Counted from the stretch's first letter, positions 8,083-16,844 are shown. The stretch: DNA of 37,087 bases from Pseudomonadota bacterium (GCA_021778035.1 JAJYCY010000005.1:12701-49787), one strand, 5' to 3'. The notes: generated by a model from the letters alone, not told the origin. Translations and numbers: made by a program.

Positions 8083-9363
8083 TCAGCGGGCCTCGAACAC
8101 GATTTTTCCGCCAACCAGCGTGTGCGTGATTGTGCCGCGGAACTCCCAGCCGAGAAAGGGGCTGTTCCGTCCACGGCTCGTGATACGGTCGACTGACAGG
8201 GTCCAGTGTGACGCCGGATCCAGGATGCACAGGTCCGCCGTGGCGCCGACCCCGAGGTGGCCGGCGTCGACGCCCAGTATCTGGGCGGGTCTGGCGGTAA
8301 GCAGGGCGATCGCTTCCGGCAGATTCAGCAGTTCATCATCAACCAGTCTCAGCGTAAGGGGCAGGAGCGTTTCAAGGCCCGAAATGCCTGGTTCTGATTC
8401 CGCGAAGGGCGCCAGTTTGGCGTCAGACTCGTGGGGCTGGTGATCCGAGCAGATGGCCGATATCACGCCACTTTTAAGCGCCTGTCTCAGCGCATCCCGG
8501 TCACGGCCCGCACGCAGCGGTGGAATCACGTGGCACTGGGTATTGAAATAGCCGATGTCATGTTCGGTAAGGTGGAGATGGTGGGCGGTGACGTCGGCAC
8601 TGACCGCCAGACCCTGGTCCCGGGCCGCTGCGACCATGGCTACGGCCCGCGCGCTCGACAGCTGGCAGAAATGCGCACGTACTCCGGTCTGTTCCACCAG
8701 TGCGAGATCGCGCGCCAGACCAGCTGTTTCCGCCGCCTCGGGGATCCCGGGCAGACCGAGTCGGGTGCTCACCTCGCCTTCATGCATGCAGCCGCCGTTG
8801 CGCAGCCACGGATCCTGCGGGTGCAGGAACACGGTCAGATCGAAGCCCGCCGCATATTCCATCGCCCGCCGCATGACAAGCGTGTCGGCGACCGGCTCAA
8901 GGGCATTGCTGAAGCCGACGCATCCCGCATCGTCAAGCGCCGCCATGTCCGAAAGCAGTTTTCCCTGAAGGCCCTGGGTTAGTGCCCCCAGCGGATGCAC
9001 AAATGCCAGCCCGAAACGCCAGGCGCGCTGCTGGATCATCTGTGCCATTGCTGGCGTGTCGATGACCGGATAGGTGTCGGGCGGACAGCACAGCGTCGTG
9101 ATGCCGGCGTTCACCGCGGCACGCGTCTCGCTTTCCATGGTTGCCTTGTATTCGAGGCCGGGCTCGCGCAGGCGCGCCCGCAGATCGACGAGGCCAGGAA
9201 GCACCAGCCTGCCGCGGGCGTCCAGGACCCTGTCGGCCTGGAATCCGTCCGGCATGGCGCCGATCGCCGCGACGAATCCCTGTTCGCTGATGAACAGGTC
9301 GTGCAGACCGTCGACATTATTGGCCGGGTCTATGAGGTGCCCGCCCGTAATCGCGATTCTCAT
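8083..9363 (-). CDS. pyrC': Dihydroorotase-like protein PyrC' (probably non-catalytic)
   Basis: This 426-residue protein aligns by eye over its full length with type I dihydroorotases: GLVDxxxxLREPG, [37 protein letters not shown] and [11 protein letters not shown]. The metal-binding His-x-His that normally follows GLVD is replaced by Arg-Ala-Arg (LRARLREPG, residues 61-69). The usual SHLS histidine reads CQLSS, and the usual SDDG segment reads SNALEP. It should therefore lack zinc-dependent dihydroorotase activity. The same situation is known for Pseudomonas PyrC', an inactive homologue required for assembly of the PyrB-PyrC' aspartate transcarbamoylase. The ATG overlaps the pyrB stop (ATGA), which fits a stoichiometric complex. 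An active PyrC should be encoded elsewhere. Confidence 0.93.
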   Translation of the reverse strand: MRIAITGGHLIDPANNVDGLHDLFISEQGFVAAIGAMPDGFQADRVLDARGRLVLPGLVDLRARLREPGLEYKATMESETRAAVNAGITTLCCPPDTYPVIDTPAMAQMIQQRAWRFGLAFVHPLGALTQGLQGKLLSDMAALDDAGCVGFSNALEPVADTLVMRRAMEYAAGFDLTVFLHPQDPWLRNGGCMHEGEVSTRLGLPGIPEAAETAGLARDLALVEQTGVRAHFCQLSSARAVAMVAAARDQGLAVSADVTAHHLHLTEHDIGYFNTQCHVIPPLRAGRDRDALRQALKSGVISAICSDHQPHESDAKLAPFAESEPGISGLETLLPLTLRLVDDELLNLPEAIALLTARPAQILGVDAGHLGVGATADLCILDPASHWTLSVDRITSRGRNSPFLGWEFRGTITHTLVGGKIVFEAR

Positions 9364-10346
9364 TCCGTACGCCTCGGTTCCGGAGCGCCAGCCGATCCCC
9401 CCATGATCAGTGCCATGATTGCCATGCGCACCGCGATGCCGTTGGTAACCTGCGGCAGAATGACCGACTGGGGGCCGTCTGCCACCGCGGAATCTATCTC
9501 AAGTCCCCGGTTCATCGGGCCAGGGTGCATGACAATGGCATCCGGCTTGGCGTAGCCGAGTTTCTCCGGCGTCAGGCCGAACAGGTCGAAATATTCCTGT
9601 TCGCTGGGAATGAGGGCGCCGTTCATGCGTTCCCGCTGGAGCCGGAGCATGATGATGACATCGACGCCGTCCAGGCCGGCTTTTATGTCCGTGAATGCAT
9701 GCACACCCAGTTTTTCGACTGCGGTCGGCAGCAGCGTCCTGGGAGCAATTACCCTCACTTCCGCCGCCCCGAGCGTCGTCAGGGCGTGGATCTGCGAGCG
9801 CGCCACGCGCGAGTGCAGTATGTCCCCCACAATGGCGACCCGCAGGTTCTCGAACGGTCCCTTGTACCGGCGGATGGTGAACATGTCGAGCAGGCCCTGG
9901 GTGGGATGGGCATGACGTCCGTCCCCGGCATTGATGATATGCACGTGTGCCGGGACGTGCTGTGCAATCAGATGGGCAGCGCCTGATTCCCTGTGCCGCA
10001 CGACAAACAGGTCAGTATGCATTGCTTCCAGGTTGCGTACCGTATCGAGCAGGGTTTCCCCCTTTGTCGTGGACGAAGCCAACGGATTCAGGTTGATTAC
10101 GTCGGCGGACAGCCGCTTGGCAGCTATCTCGAATGTTGTCCGTGTGCGGGTGCTTGATTCGAAAAAAAGATTTACTACGGTCTTGCCGCGCAGCAGCGGC
10201 AGCTTCTTGATTTCACGCTCCCCGACCGAGATAAAGGATTCGGCAGTGTTGAGTATCTCGAGAACTGTCTGCCGCGGGAGTCCTTCAATGGTAAGCAGGT
10301 GGCGCAGATGGCCTTGACCGTCGAATTGAAGGTCATCGTGCCTCAA
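9360..10346 (-). CDS. pyrB: Aspartate carbamoyltransferase catalytic chain
   Basis: This enzyme joins carbamoyl phosphate and aspartate, the committed step of pyrimidine synthesis. It has 328 residues. The carbamoyl-phosphate loop STRTRTTF lies at about 65-72, the second signature [10 protein letters not shown] at 147-156, the aspartate-loop region LRLQRER and the HPGPMNRG motif. It is longer at the N-terminus than E. coli PyrB, as in the Pseudomonas-type dodecameric enzyme. The start chosen by the track is TTG, overlapping the pyrR stop as TTGA; no ATG or GTG in frame is better placed, so the start is likely but not certain. pyrR upstream and pyrC' downstream complete the Pseudomonas-like pyrRBC' unit. 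Confidence 0.95.
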   Translation of the reverse strand: MRHDDLQFDGQGHLRHLLTIEGLPRQTVLEILNTAESFISVGEREIKKLPLLRGKTVVNLFFESSTRTRTTFEIAAKRLSADVINLNPLASSTTKGETLLDTVRNLEAMHTDLFVVRHRESGAAHLIAQHVPAHVHIINAGDGRHAHPTQGLLDMFTIRRYKGPFENLRVAIVGDILHSRVARSQIHALTTLGAAEVRVIAPRTLLPTAVEKLGVHAFTDIKAGLDGVDVIIMLRLQRERMNGALIPSEQEYFDLFGLTPEKLGYAKPDAIVMHPGPMNRGLEIDSAVADGPQSVILPQVTNGIAVRMAIMALIMGGSAGAPEPRRTE

Positions 10347-10840
10347 TCCGCCACCCGCTGGATGACCAGAGAGAGGGGCTCGGGGCCGACGAGCTTGATG
10401 TGTTCACCTTTCCCGAGTTTCAGTGTGTGCCCGATCACCTGTGCCTCCACCGGCAGCTCGCGGCCATCCCGGCATATCAGCACCGCAAGGACCACGGATG
10501 CCGGGCGTCCGTAGTCGAAGATCTCGTTGAGGGCCGCGCGAACCGTGCGTCCGGTGTGCAGCACATCATCCACCAGGATCACGTGGCGGCCATCCAGATT
10601 GACCGGCAGATTGGATGTCTTGACCTGAGGGTTGACTCCAACCCGCGTGAAATCGTCGCGGTAGAAGGAAATGTCCAGCGTCCCGGCAGGTTCGATGAGA
10701 TCCAGAGCCCGATGCAGCCGGGATGCCACCCATACCCCGCCGGTATGAACTCCGATCATGATGGGGTTGAGGGCGAGCCTCGGCTTCAGCTCATCGGCCA
10801 TGTAGGCCAAAGTGGCTTCGATATCAATGGTCTGAAGCAT
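10343..10840 (-). CDS. pyrR: PyrR regulator / uracil phosphoribosyltransferase homologue
   Basis: This is a PRT-fold protein. The PRPP-binding signature [13 protein letters not shown] lies at about residues 87-99, preceded by [14 protein letters not shown]. In Gram-positives PyrR binds pyr mRNA and controls attenuation; in Pseudomonas the pyrR gene precedes pyrB and is regulatory. The track ORF begins 68 codons further upstream inside yqgF, but the family-like N-terminus is [19 protein letters not shown] therefore start at the ATG at 10840, giving 165 residues and a 17-base overlap with yqgF. A methionine seven codons upstream (MNRPVRD) is an alternative. The 3' end overlaps the TTG of pyrB. 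Confidence 0.92.
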   Translation of the reverse strand: MLQTIDIEATLAYMADELKPRLALNPIMIGVHTGGVWVASRLHRALDLIEPAGTLDISFYRDDFTRVGVNPQVKTSNLPVNLDGRHVILVDDVLHTGRTVRAALNEIFDYGRPASVVLAVLICRDGRELPVEAQVIGHTLKLGKGEHIKLVGPEPLSLVIQRVAD

Positions 10841-11267
10841 GTCCCGTACCGGCCTGTTCATCGAGAAACGCCTGCAGGATCGTCTGTGCCGCCAGCCTGT
10901 CCAGTCTGGATTTGTGCTGCCTTGCGGGAATACCTGCTTCCTTGAGCACGTTCTTGGCCGCCACCGAGGTAAGCCGTTCGTCAACCATGTGTACGGGCAG
11001 ATTGTATCGGGCCCGCAGGCGATTACCAAACTTCTTTGCCGCACGCGTCATGTCGTTCTCGCTGTCGTCCATATTCAGTGGAAGACCGACCACCAGCGCG
11101 CCCGGTCGCCATTCCTCGATCAGGCGTGATATGTGGTCCCAGTCCGGCAGCTCGTTGCGGGCGGTGACCGTGGCGATCGCCTGTGCAAGGCGCGACGCTG
11201 TCCCGCCTACCGCTACGCCTATGTGTTTCTTGCCGAAATCAAAGCCAAGATAGGTGTTGGCCGTCAA
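10824..11267 (-). CDS. yqgF: RuvX/YqgF-family Holliday junction resolvase-like protein
   Basis: This 147-residue protein has an RNase H fold: GFDFGKKHIGVAVG at the N-terminus, VVGLPLNMDDSEN in the middle, DERLTS, and the terminal acidic motif SRLDRLAAQTILQAFLD. The acidic residues of the fold (D in GFDFG, E in DERLTS, D in SRLD) are all present. Family members act in RNA processing (16S rRNA maturation) and are annotated as putative pre-16S nucleases or resolvases. The start is TTG overlapping the yqgE stop as TTGA; upstream in-frame sequence runs into a stop within eight codons, so no other upstream start exists. It sits between yqgE and pyrR as in Pseudomonas. Confidence 0.93.
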   Translation of the reverse strand: MTANTYLGFDFGKKHIGVAVGGTASRLAQAIATVTARNELPDWDHISRLIEEWRPGALVVGLPLNMDDSENDMTRAAKKFGNRLRARYNLPVHMVDERLTSVAAKNVLKEAGIPARQHKSRLDRLAAQTILQAFLDEQAGTGHASDH

Positions 11268-11827
11268 GCGTGACCCGCTTCTTCAGACAGTGCCGAAATA
11301 TTGATTCCAAGAAGGCCGGCCGCGGCCTCCCAGCGCTGCTCGGCCGGCAGGTCGAACAGGATCAACCGGTCGGCGGGTCCGCTAAGCCAGGCGTTTTCGG
11401 CGATTTCCCGCTCGAGCTGACCGGGTGCCCAGCCCGCGTAGCCAAGCGCCAGGAACGAGCGCTGTGGTCCGCAATTTCTCGCTATGGCCACCAGGATGTC
11501 GTGGGAGGTCGATACACCGAGAGTGTCCGAGACAGGCAGCGTGGATTCCCAGTTTCCAAGCGGCTCATGCACCACAAAGCCGCGATTGCCCTGCACTGGG
11601 CCGCCAAGGTGTATCGGTATGTCGAGCGGTGTGCCCCCGGTGCTCTCGATGTCCATCTGCTTCAGGATTTCGTGCAGGTGCAGGTCGGTCGGGCGGTTGA
11701 TGATCAGTCCCATCGCGCCTTCGCTTGAATGTTCACAGATGAGCGTAACCGTGCGCGAAAAATTCGGATCCGCGAGGTTTGGCATCGCGATCAGGAAGTG
11801 ATTCGTCAGCCAGGCTATTTCGCCCAT
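11264..11827 (-). CDS. yqgE: YqgE/AlgH-family protein
   Basis: This is a conserved protein of the UPF0301 family. Typical features are LTNHFLIAMPNLADPNFSRTVTLICEHS near the N-terminus, GAMGLIINRP, HLGGPVQGNRGFVVH and LGYAGWAPGQLEREI. The track extends 12 codons upstream to a TTG, but the ATG at 11827 gives 187 residues, the usual family length, and places the LTNHFLIAMP block as in homologues. No strong Shine-Dalgarno is visible at either start. The biochemical function is unknown; AlgH was named for an effect on alginate regulation in Pseudomonas. It is coupled to yqgF by a TTGA overlap. Confidence 0.92.
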   Translation of the reverse strand: MGEIAWLTNHFLIAMPNLADPNFSRTVTLICEHSSEGAMGLIINRPTDLHLHEILKQMDIESTGGTPLDIPIHLGGPVQGNRGFVVHEPLGNWESTLPVSDTLGVSTSHDILVAIARNCGPQRSFLALGYAGWAPGQLEREIAENAWLSGPADRLILFDLPAEQRWEAAAGLLGINISALSEEAGHA

Positions 11828-11881
11828 GGGTATAGTATCCGGCAGTGTGCAGTGCTGGCGCAAGTCAGCCCCGCTGCGAGT

Positions 11882-12835
11882 TCAGGGGCTGCCGCTCGTC
11901 ACCGACTGGTCGGCAAATTTCCAGGTCCGGATGATATGCAGGATGTCGGTATCGGCCCGTATGTCCGCCGGCAGCGGAGCAAACGGCGCCGCCAGCCCGA
12001 CGATCCTCACAGCGGCGTCGTCGAGAACCTTGTGTCCGGAACTGCGCAGTACCTTGACCCGATAGACGGTGCCGTCGGTCCGGATTGCCACATCCAGGAC
12101 CAGGCTGCCGGACATATGGTGCTGGATCGCCTGTTCCGGGTAATTGAGGTTTCCGACCCGCTCCACCTTGGCCACCCACGCGTTCATGTAGGCCGCATAC
12201 TTGTACTTCATCGTGCGGGCGTCGATGTATTTCTGGCGTGGCAGCTTTTCATACTGCTGCCAGGAACGGCTGATTTCCGCGTTCAGATGGGCGCTCTCGC
12301 GCTCAAGCCGCGCCAGCTGGGTCAGTCCCGGCGCAGGGTGGCCGGTATGCGCCTGCCGCGGTGCCGGTTTCGGCCTGGGGCTGGTTACGCTGAAACCTGC
12401 GGCATGATCAGTCAGCAGAGACGCAAGCCGCCGTATGCTCGGCTGCTGCTGCTGCGCCGCTGCGTGCGCGACCGGGACCTGATTGTTCCGGTCGCTCAGG
12501 TCCATCGCTGGCAGGGGTGTGCGCGCGATGTCATGTTTCCTGCTGTTTCCGCCGCCATTCTCGTTGGCCTGCGCAAGAAAGTCCGGATGGGCGGGAGCCC
12601 GGTTGCTGCGGGCCTGCACCAGGGTGATCTCGAGGGTGTCGAGCCCCGGCATGTGTGTGGCTGGTGCCGAAAATGTGACGCCGAGGATCACGACCATATG
12701 CACCAGGATCGAGATGAAAAGCGCCAGGCCCAGGCGGTCGGAGTTGGAAAACCCCGACGTCCCGCCAGCCTCGTCATCCGGCCAGGCGTCTGTGACGGAA
12801 GGGTCCGAGGCGTGCGCCGAAATCACGGAAGCCAC
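11882..12835 (-). CDS. tonB: Energy transducer TonB family protein
   Basis: This 317-residue protein has a short N-terminal cytoplasmic part, one membrane anchor at about 35-55 (LGLALFISILVHMVVILGVTF), a periplasmic linker and a C-terminal TonB domain. The linker is rich in Q, R, P and H and contains a predicted helical stretch ARLERESAHLNAEISRSWQQ. The C-terminal domain reads YPEQAIQHHMSGSLVLDVAIRTDGTVYRVKVLRSSGHKVLDDAAVRIV. TonB proteins pass proton-motive-force energy from ExbBD to outer-membrane transporters. No exbB/exbD is nearby. The start is GTG two bases after the gshB stop. The position between gshB and yqgE matches tonB3 of P. aeruginosa, which has been connected with twitching motility; that link here is inference. 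Confidence 0.9.
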   Translation of the reverse strand: MASVISAHASDPSVTDAWPDDEAGGTSGFSNSDRLGLALFISILVHMVVILGVTFSAPATHMPGLDTLEITLVQARSNRAPAHPDFLAQANENGGGNSRKHDIARTPLPAMDLSDRNNQVPVAHAAAQQQQPSIRRLASLLTDHAAGFSVTSPRPKPAPRQAHTGHPAPGLTQLARLERESAHLNAEISRSWQQYEKLPRQKYIDARTMKYKYAAYMNAWVAKVERVGNLNYPEQAIQHHMSGSLVLDVAIRTDGTVYRVKVLRSSGHKVLDDAAVRIVGLAAPFAPLPADIRADTDILHIIRTWKFADQSVTSGSP

Positions 12836-12837
12836 CG

Positions 12838-13785
12838 TCAGCCGCCTTGCACATGGCGCGCAACGGCATCCAGCAGCAGCGCGCTGATGTTGAGTCCGTA
12901 GATGGCATCCAGCTCACGTATGCATGTCGGGCTGGTTATGTTGATTTCCGTCAGATAGCTGCCGATCACATCCAGTCCGGCAAACAGGACACCTTTTGCG
13001 CTGAGAACCGGTCCTACCTGTTTGCAGATCCACCGGTCGTGGTCATCCAGCGGACGTCCTTCGGGCCGTGCGCCGGCAGCAAGATTGCCTCGGCTGTCGC
13101 CTTCACGCGGTACGCGCGCGAGGGCATAAGGGACGGGTTGGCCGTCGATCATGAGAATGCGCTTGTCTCCGTCGCGGATCTCCGGGATGTAGCGCTGTGC
13201 CATGATCATCCGCGTACCCATCTGCGTGAGTACCTCGATTGCTACGTTTACATTGGGATCTCCGCGGCGAATCCGGAACACCGAGGCGCCTCCCATTTGG
13301 TCGAGCGGTTTCATGACGATATCGTCCTGTTCACTCAGGAAACCGTGGAGATCCTCGGCATTGCGTGTCACCAGGGACGGCGGGGTGCACTGGGGGAACC
13401 ACGCCGTGAACATCTTCTCGTTGGCGTCACGCAGGCTCTGTGGCCGGTTTGCGACGAAAACTCCGCGCGATTCGGCAAGTTCAAGCAGATAGGTGCTGTA
13501 AACATATTCCATGTTGAAGGGTGGGTCCTTGCGCATCAGAATCGCGTCGAACCCGTCGAGTGGCAGGATCTCCGCCTGTCCGAGCCCGTACCAGGGATCG
13601 TGCCCCGGATTGAGTGCGATACGGCGGCCGTGTCCGTATGTACGGCCGTCGCGCAGGAACAGGTCGCCCTGCTCGAGATAGGTGAGCTCCCAGGCGCGCG
13701 TCTGGGCTTCGAGCAGCATCGCGTAGGTGCTGTCCTTCTTGACGTTGATCGAACCGGCGGCATCCATCACGACCGCAAGTCTCAT
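12838..13785 (-). CDS. gshB: Glutathione synthetase
   Basis: This ATP-grasp enzyme adds glycine to gamma-glutamylcysteine to give glutathione. Recognisable blocks are INVKKDSTYAML, RKDPPFNMEYVYSTYLLELAE, DIVMKPLDQMGGASVFR, RDGDKRILMIDG, RGNLAAGA and YLTEINITSPTCIREL. The track ORF starts 58 codons upstream in sequence without family character. The ATG at 13785 has a purine-rich GGAGTGCGGGG before it and gives 315 residues, the normal length (about 316 in E. coli). It follows gshA by 44 bases, so both steps of glutathione synthesis are in one transcript. Confidence 0.96.
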   Translation of the reverse strand: MRLAVVMDAAGSINVKKDSTYAMLLEAQTRAWELTYLEQGDLFLRDGRTYGHGRRIALNPGHDPWYGLGQAEILPLDGFDAILMRKDPPFNMEYVYSTYLLELAESRGVFVANRPQSLRDANEKMFTAWFPQCTPPSLVTRNAEDLHGFLSEQDDIVMKPLDQMGGASVFRIRRGDPNVNVAIEVLTQMGTRMIMAQRYIPEIRDGDKRILMIDGQPVPYALARVPREGDSRGNLAAGARPEGRPLDDHDRWICKQVGPVLSAKGVLFAGLDVIGSYLTEINITSPTCIRELDAIYGLNISALLLDAVARHVQGG

Positions 13786-13829
13786 CCCCGCACTCCATGT
13801 GTATTCCGCTTCAGCATGGACAGGGTACG

Positions 13830-15134
13830 TCAGCCTCCACGCGAAACCTCGTAAAGTTCCCGGGCGGCGGCAAGCAGTGCAAGGCGTGCTATGACCCCGT
13901 AGGCATAGAAGCGGTTCGGCTGCGCATCGGGCGCGCGTGCGCGGTCGGGCTGGGTGCATGAATCTTCGAACGCGAGCGCCTCAAAGGTCATGCCCGGCAT
14001 GTTGAGGTTTTCGTCCCGCCCCCGTTCGGCGTGTACCCGGTAGAAACCACCGACAACATAGCGGTCTATCATGTAGACCACGGGTTCGGCGGTTGCCTGT
14101 CCTTCGCCCCAGGTTTCGAAGGTATAGACACCTTCCTGGACAATAACGTCGGTCACCAGATGACCTTCCTTGCCGCGTGCCATCTTCGTGCGCTGTTTGC
14201 GGTTGAGCTCGCGCACCTGGTCGACGTTGTGAACGGTCATGATGTTCATGCCGTAGGTACCCGCGTCGGCCTTGACGATGACGAATGGTTGCTGGTCAAT
14301 TCCGTATTCCGAATATTTCTGGCCAATCTGCTCCAGCACGGTAGCGACATTGGTCGCGAGGCAGTCCTCTCCGACCCGCTGCTGGAAATCGATCTGGCCG
14401 CAGTTCCTGAATATCGGGTCGATCAGCCAGGGATCGATGCCGATGAGACGTGCGAATTCTGCTGCTACCCGGCGATAATGGGTAAAGTGGCTTGATTTCA
14501 GGCGGCTGTGCCAGCCCATCTCCAGCGGCGGCACCACTGGCTGGTCGAGATTTTCGAGAATTGCCGGCCGCCCAGCGGACAGATCGTTGTTGAGCAGGAT
14601 GAAGCAGGGCGAAAAATCACCAACCCGCAGGCGGTTTTGCTCGCGGATCACGGGCTCCAGCACCACTTTTGCGCCGGATGGCAGCGTTATCGGCAGCGGT
14701 TCCCTGAGGTCGGCAATAAGTGATCCGAGGTGCACCTTGTAGCCGGCCGTCTCGAGGATTTTCTGCAGTGCGGCTAGACTCTCGAGGTAGAACAGGTTGC
14801 GGGTGTGGTTTTCCGGTACGACCAGCAGGTGCCGGACTTTCGGACCATAGTGCTCCATTGCCGACTGCACAGCCTGAACGCACAGCGGCACGAACGAGGG
14901 ATTCAGGTTGTTGAATCCGGCCGGGAACAGATTGGTATCGACCGGGGCAAGCTTGAAGCCGGCATTGCGCAGGTCGACTGAGGCGTAAAAGGGCGCCCGG
15001 GTATCCTGCCACTGTGTGCGCAGCCATTGTTCAGTCTCTCCCTGGTGACTCAGCAGGGTCTCCTCGAGCTGCTGAAGCGGGCCTGTCAGCGCCGTGGTCA
15101 GATGAGGCACTGCATGGAGATGTTCAATGGTCAT
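13830..15134 (-). CDS. gshA: Glutamate-cysteine ligase, Acidithiobacillus ferrooxidans type
   Basis: This enzyme forms gamma-glutamylcysteine, the first step of glutathione synthesis. The sequence does not resemble E. coli GshA or the plant-type enzyme. It matches the memory of the uncommon T. ferrooxidans-type family: DLRNAGFKLAPVDTNLFPAGFNNL near the N-terminus, LLVVPENHTRN, CFILLNNDLSAG, FVIVKADAGTYGMNIMTV and VIVQEGVYTFE. The track ORF begins 83 codons too early. The ATG at 15134 gives 434 residues, close to family length, although its Shine-Dalgarno is weak. It is the first gene of the long minus-strand unit that continues through gshB, tonB, yqgE, yqgF and pyrRBC'. Confidence 0.9.
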   Translation of the reverse strand: MTIEHLHAVPHLTTALTGPLQQLEETLLSHQGETEQWLRTQWQDTRAPFYASVDLRNAGFKLAPVDTNLFPAGFNNLNPSFVPLCVQAVQSAMEHYGPKVRHLLVVPENHTRNLFYLESLAALQKILETAGYKVHLGSLIADLREPLPITLPSGAKVVLEPVIREQNRLRVGDFSPCFILLNNDLSAGRPAILENLDQPVVPPLEMGWHSRLKSSHFTHYRRVAAEFARLIGIDPWLIDPIFRNCGQIDFQQRVGEDCLATNVATVLEQIGQKYSEYGIDQQPFVIVKADAGTYGMNIMTVHNVDQVRELNRKQRTKMARGKEGHLVTDVIVQEGVYTFETWGEGQATAEPVVYMIDRYVVGGFYRVHAERGRDENLNMPGMTFEALAFEDSCTQPDRARAPDAQPNRFYAYGVIARLALLAAARELYEVSRGG

Positions 15135-15516
15135 GGCTGTTTTCCGTTTTATCCGCTCCGATGGTAACGCATCTGGTGCGCTGGTAAAACGAAACTCCCC
15201 GGGCCATCCACGTTGGCATGTTTCATGCTTGCCTTCGGACTCAGGGCAGTACGGCTTCGGCCAGCAGGTCTGGTCGTTTCCATGCCGCTGGTGTGCGGCC
15301 CATTTACTGCCGCCCGGTGCGGAGGGACCGTTCTGACAGGCGTGCAAGCCGCAATATCGGCATGCAAGATGGATTTTGCGCACATTTTGTGCTACTAAAT
15401 CATTATCCTACAAAAAAAACCAGAGAAAACACCTTTAAACGGGCAGGAACCGCAGTGGCCATCTACAATCAGTATTCGGTGCGCTGGCATTATAAGGACC
15501 AGGGCGGAGTGGGATC
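15135..15516. other. Divergent gshA / pilG intergenic region
   Basis: This 382-base spacer must hold promoters for the gsh-pyr operon and the pil-chp operon. No convincing protein gene is present. The segment 15370-15440 is clearly AT-richer than its surroundings and contains the palindrome GCACA-TTT-TGTGC (15380-15392), a possible operator. A TATAAG box occurs at 15491-15496, about 20 bases before the pilG start, without a good -35 partner. I cannot assign either promoter with confidence. Confidence 0.5.
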
Positions 15517-15882
15517 TTGAACATCAAGGTGATGATCATAGACGACAGCAACACCATACGTCGGACCGCGGAAGCGCTGCTGAAAAAGGCGGGCTATCAG
15601 GTTTTTACCGCCTCGGACGGTTTTGAGGCCATGTCGATGATTACTGATCATCAACCGGACATCATCTTTGTTGACATCATGATGCCGCGGCTGGATGGGT
15701 ACCAGACCTGTCAGCTGATTAAGAACAACAAGAAATTCAAGGATACGCCGGTCATTATGCTTTCTAGCCGCGATGGCCTGTTTGATCGTGCACGGGGACG
15801 GATTGCTGGCTCCCAGGAGCACATCAACAAACCGTTTACGCAGGAAGAGCTTATTGAAGTGATCAACAAATACGTTCATTAG
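15517..15882 (+). CDS. pilG: Twitching motility response regulator PilG
   Basis: This single-domain CheY-like receiver of the Pil-Chp pathway has 121 residues. The acidic pocket is IIDDS at 7-11, the phosphoacceptor is D53 in FVDIMMPRLDG, and the switch region reads VIMLSSRDGLFDRARGRIAGS with the conserved lysine in NKPFT. The segment from KLIKNN-like QLIKNNKKFKDTPVIMLSS onwards is highly PilG-specific. In Pseudomonas PilG promotes pilus extension and cAMP signalling. The start is TTG with the Shine-Dalgarno GGAGTGG; it lacks the short N-terminal extension of the P. aeruginosa protein. It is the first gene of the plus-strand chemosensory operon. Confidence 0.95.
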   Translation: MNIKVMIIDDSNTIRRTAEALLKKAGYQVFTASDGFEAMSMITDHQPDIIFVDIMMPRLDGYQTCQLIKNNKKFKDTPVIMLSSRDGLFDRARGRIAGSQEHINKPFTQEELIEVINKYVH

Positions 15883-15936
15883 GCAGCCCGGCGGAGGCTG
15901 GGGAACCGCAAACGTGAAAGACGAGGTAAAAGGGAA

Positions 15937-16299
15937 ATGCCGATCAAGAAAATACTGGTGGTAGACGACTCTCCTACTGAGGTGCACCTGCTGAGTCAGA
16001 TGCTGACGAAAAACGGTTTCGTGGTCACTTCTGCTGCGAGTGGAGAAGAAGCGATCATGAAGGCCAAGACCGACAAGCCGGATCTGATTCTCATGGATGT
16101 CGTAATGCCCGGCATGAGCGGGTTCGAGACCACGCGCAGTATTACGCGGGATCCGAAGACCGCCGGGATTCCTGTCATCATATGTACGACGAAGGGTCAG
16201 GAAACCGACAAGGCCTGGGGCTTGCGTCAGGGTGCCAAGGATTACATTGTCAAGCCGGTTACCGAAGCAGTGCTGATGGAAAAGATCAGGGCGCTCTAA
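15937..16299 (+). CDS. pilH: Twitching motility response regulator PilH
   Basis: This second CheY-like receiver has 120 residues: LVVDDSPTE, phosphoacceptor D54 in ILMDVVMPGMSGFE, IPVIICTTKGQETDKAWGLRQGAKDYIVKPV. The TTKGQETDKxWGxRQGAxDY segment is the PilH signature. In Pseudomonas PilH counterbalances PilG and may serve as a phosphate sink or retraction regulator. It is preceded by a purine-rich ribosome site (GAGGTAAAAGGGA) and is separated from pilI by only two bases. Confidence 0.95.
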   Translation: MPIKKILVVDDSPTEVHLLSQMLTKNGFVVTSAASGEEAIMKAKTDKPDLILMDVVMPGMSGFETTRSITRDPKTAGIPVIICTTKGQETDKAWGLRQGAKDYIVKPVTEAVLMEKIRAL

Positions 16300-16301
16300 C
16301 G

Positions 16302-16844
16302 ATGGCAACACCGGTCCAGGATCCGCTCAGCCTGCTGCACAAGATGCAGCTCGCGAGCCGCATGAGTGCACCCGGCCTGCCGGAGCAGGCGCCGGCGGTG
16401 GCCCTGTGGTCCGGGCTCGGTTTCCGGGCTGCAGGCATGACTTTGATCACGCCACTTGATCATGTGTCGGAAGTGCTGCCCTGTCCGGCTGTCACTTTTG
16501 TGCCCGGAACAGCTCCCTGGGTGAAGGGTATCGCCAATGTGCGCGGCAATCTGTTTACGGTTGTCGACCTGCAGGAATACCTCGGCAAAGACCCGATGAC
16601 AATGAATGACCGTGTCAGACTTCTCATCATGAACGTGGCCAGTCTCAGTACCGGGTTGCTGGTCAACGAAGTTCTCGGCCTGAGGCATTTTGACGAGGAA
16701 CAGGAACGTCATGATGCCTCCAGCCTGGATGACGCGGTGCGTGCACATGTGCGGGGGGCGTTTCTCAGGGATGGAACACTCTGGGGGATATTCGATATGC
16801 ACTCCCTGGCCGAAAGCGAGTCTTTCAACAGTGTTGCGGCCTAG
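16302..16844 (+). CDS. pilI: CheW-like coupling protein PilI
   Basis: This CheW adaptor links the receptor PilJ to the kinase ChpA. The CheW core is present: LITPLDHVSEVLPCPAVTFVPGTAPWVKGIANVRGNLFTVVDLQEYLG, followed by GLLVNEVLGLRHF. The track start at 16182 lies inside pilH in another frame. The ATG at 16302 (MATPVQDPLSLL) gives 180 residues, the expected length, with AGGGCG upstream. The TAG stop sits in the loop of a perfect 11-bp hairpin. Confidence 0.93.
   Translation: MATPVQDPLSLLHKMQLASRMSAPGLPEQAPAVALWSGLGFRAAGMTLITPLDHVSEVLPCPAVTFVPGTAPWVKGIANVRGNLFTVVDLQEYLGKDPMTMNDRVRLLIMNVASLSTGLLVNEVLGLRHFDEEQERHDASSLDDAVRAHVRGAFLRDGTLWGIFDMHSLAESESFNSVAA

Noticed and set aside
13786-13959. 58-codon upstream extension of gshB
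   Set aside because: It overlaps the 3' end of gshA; the ATG at 13785 has a good ribosome site and gives the normal length.
15135-15383. 83-codon upstream extension of gshA
   Set aside because: The composition is unlike a protein of this family, and the MTIEHLHAV start fits the family length.
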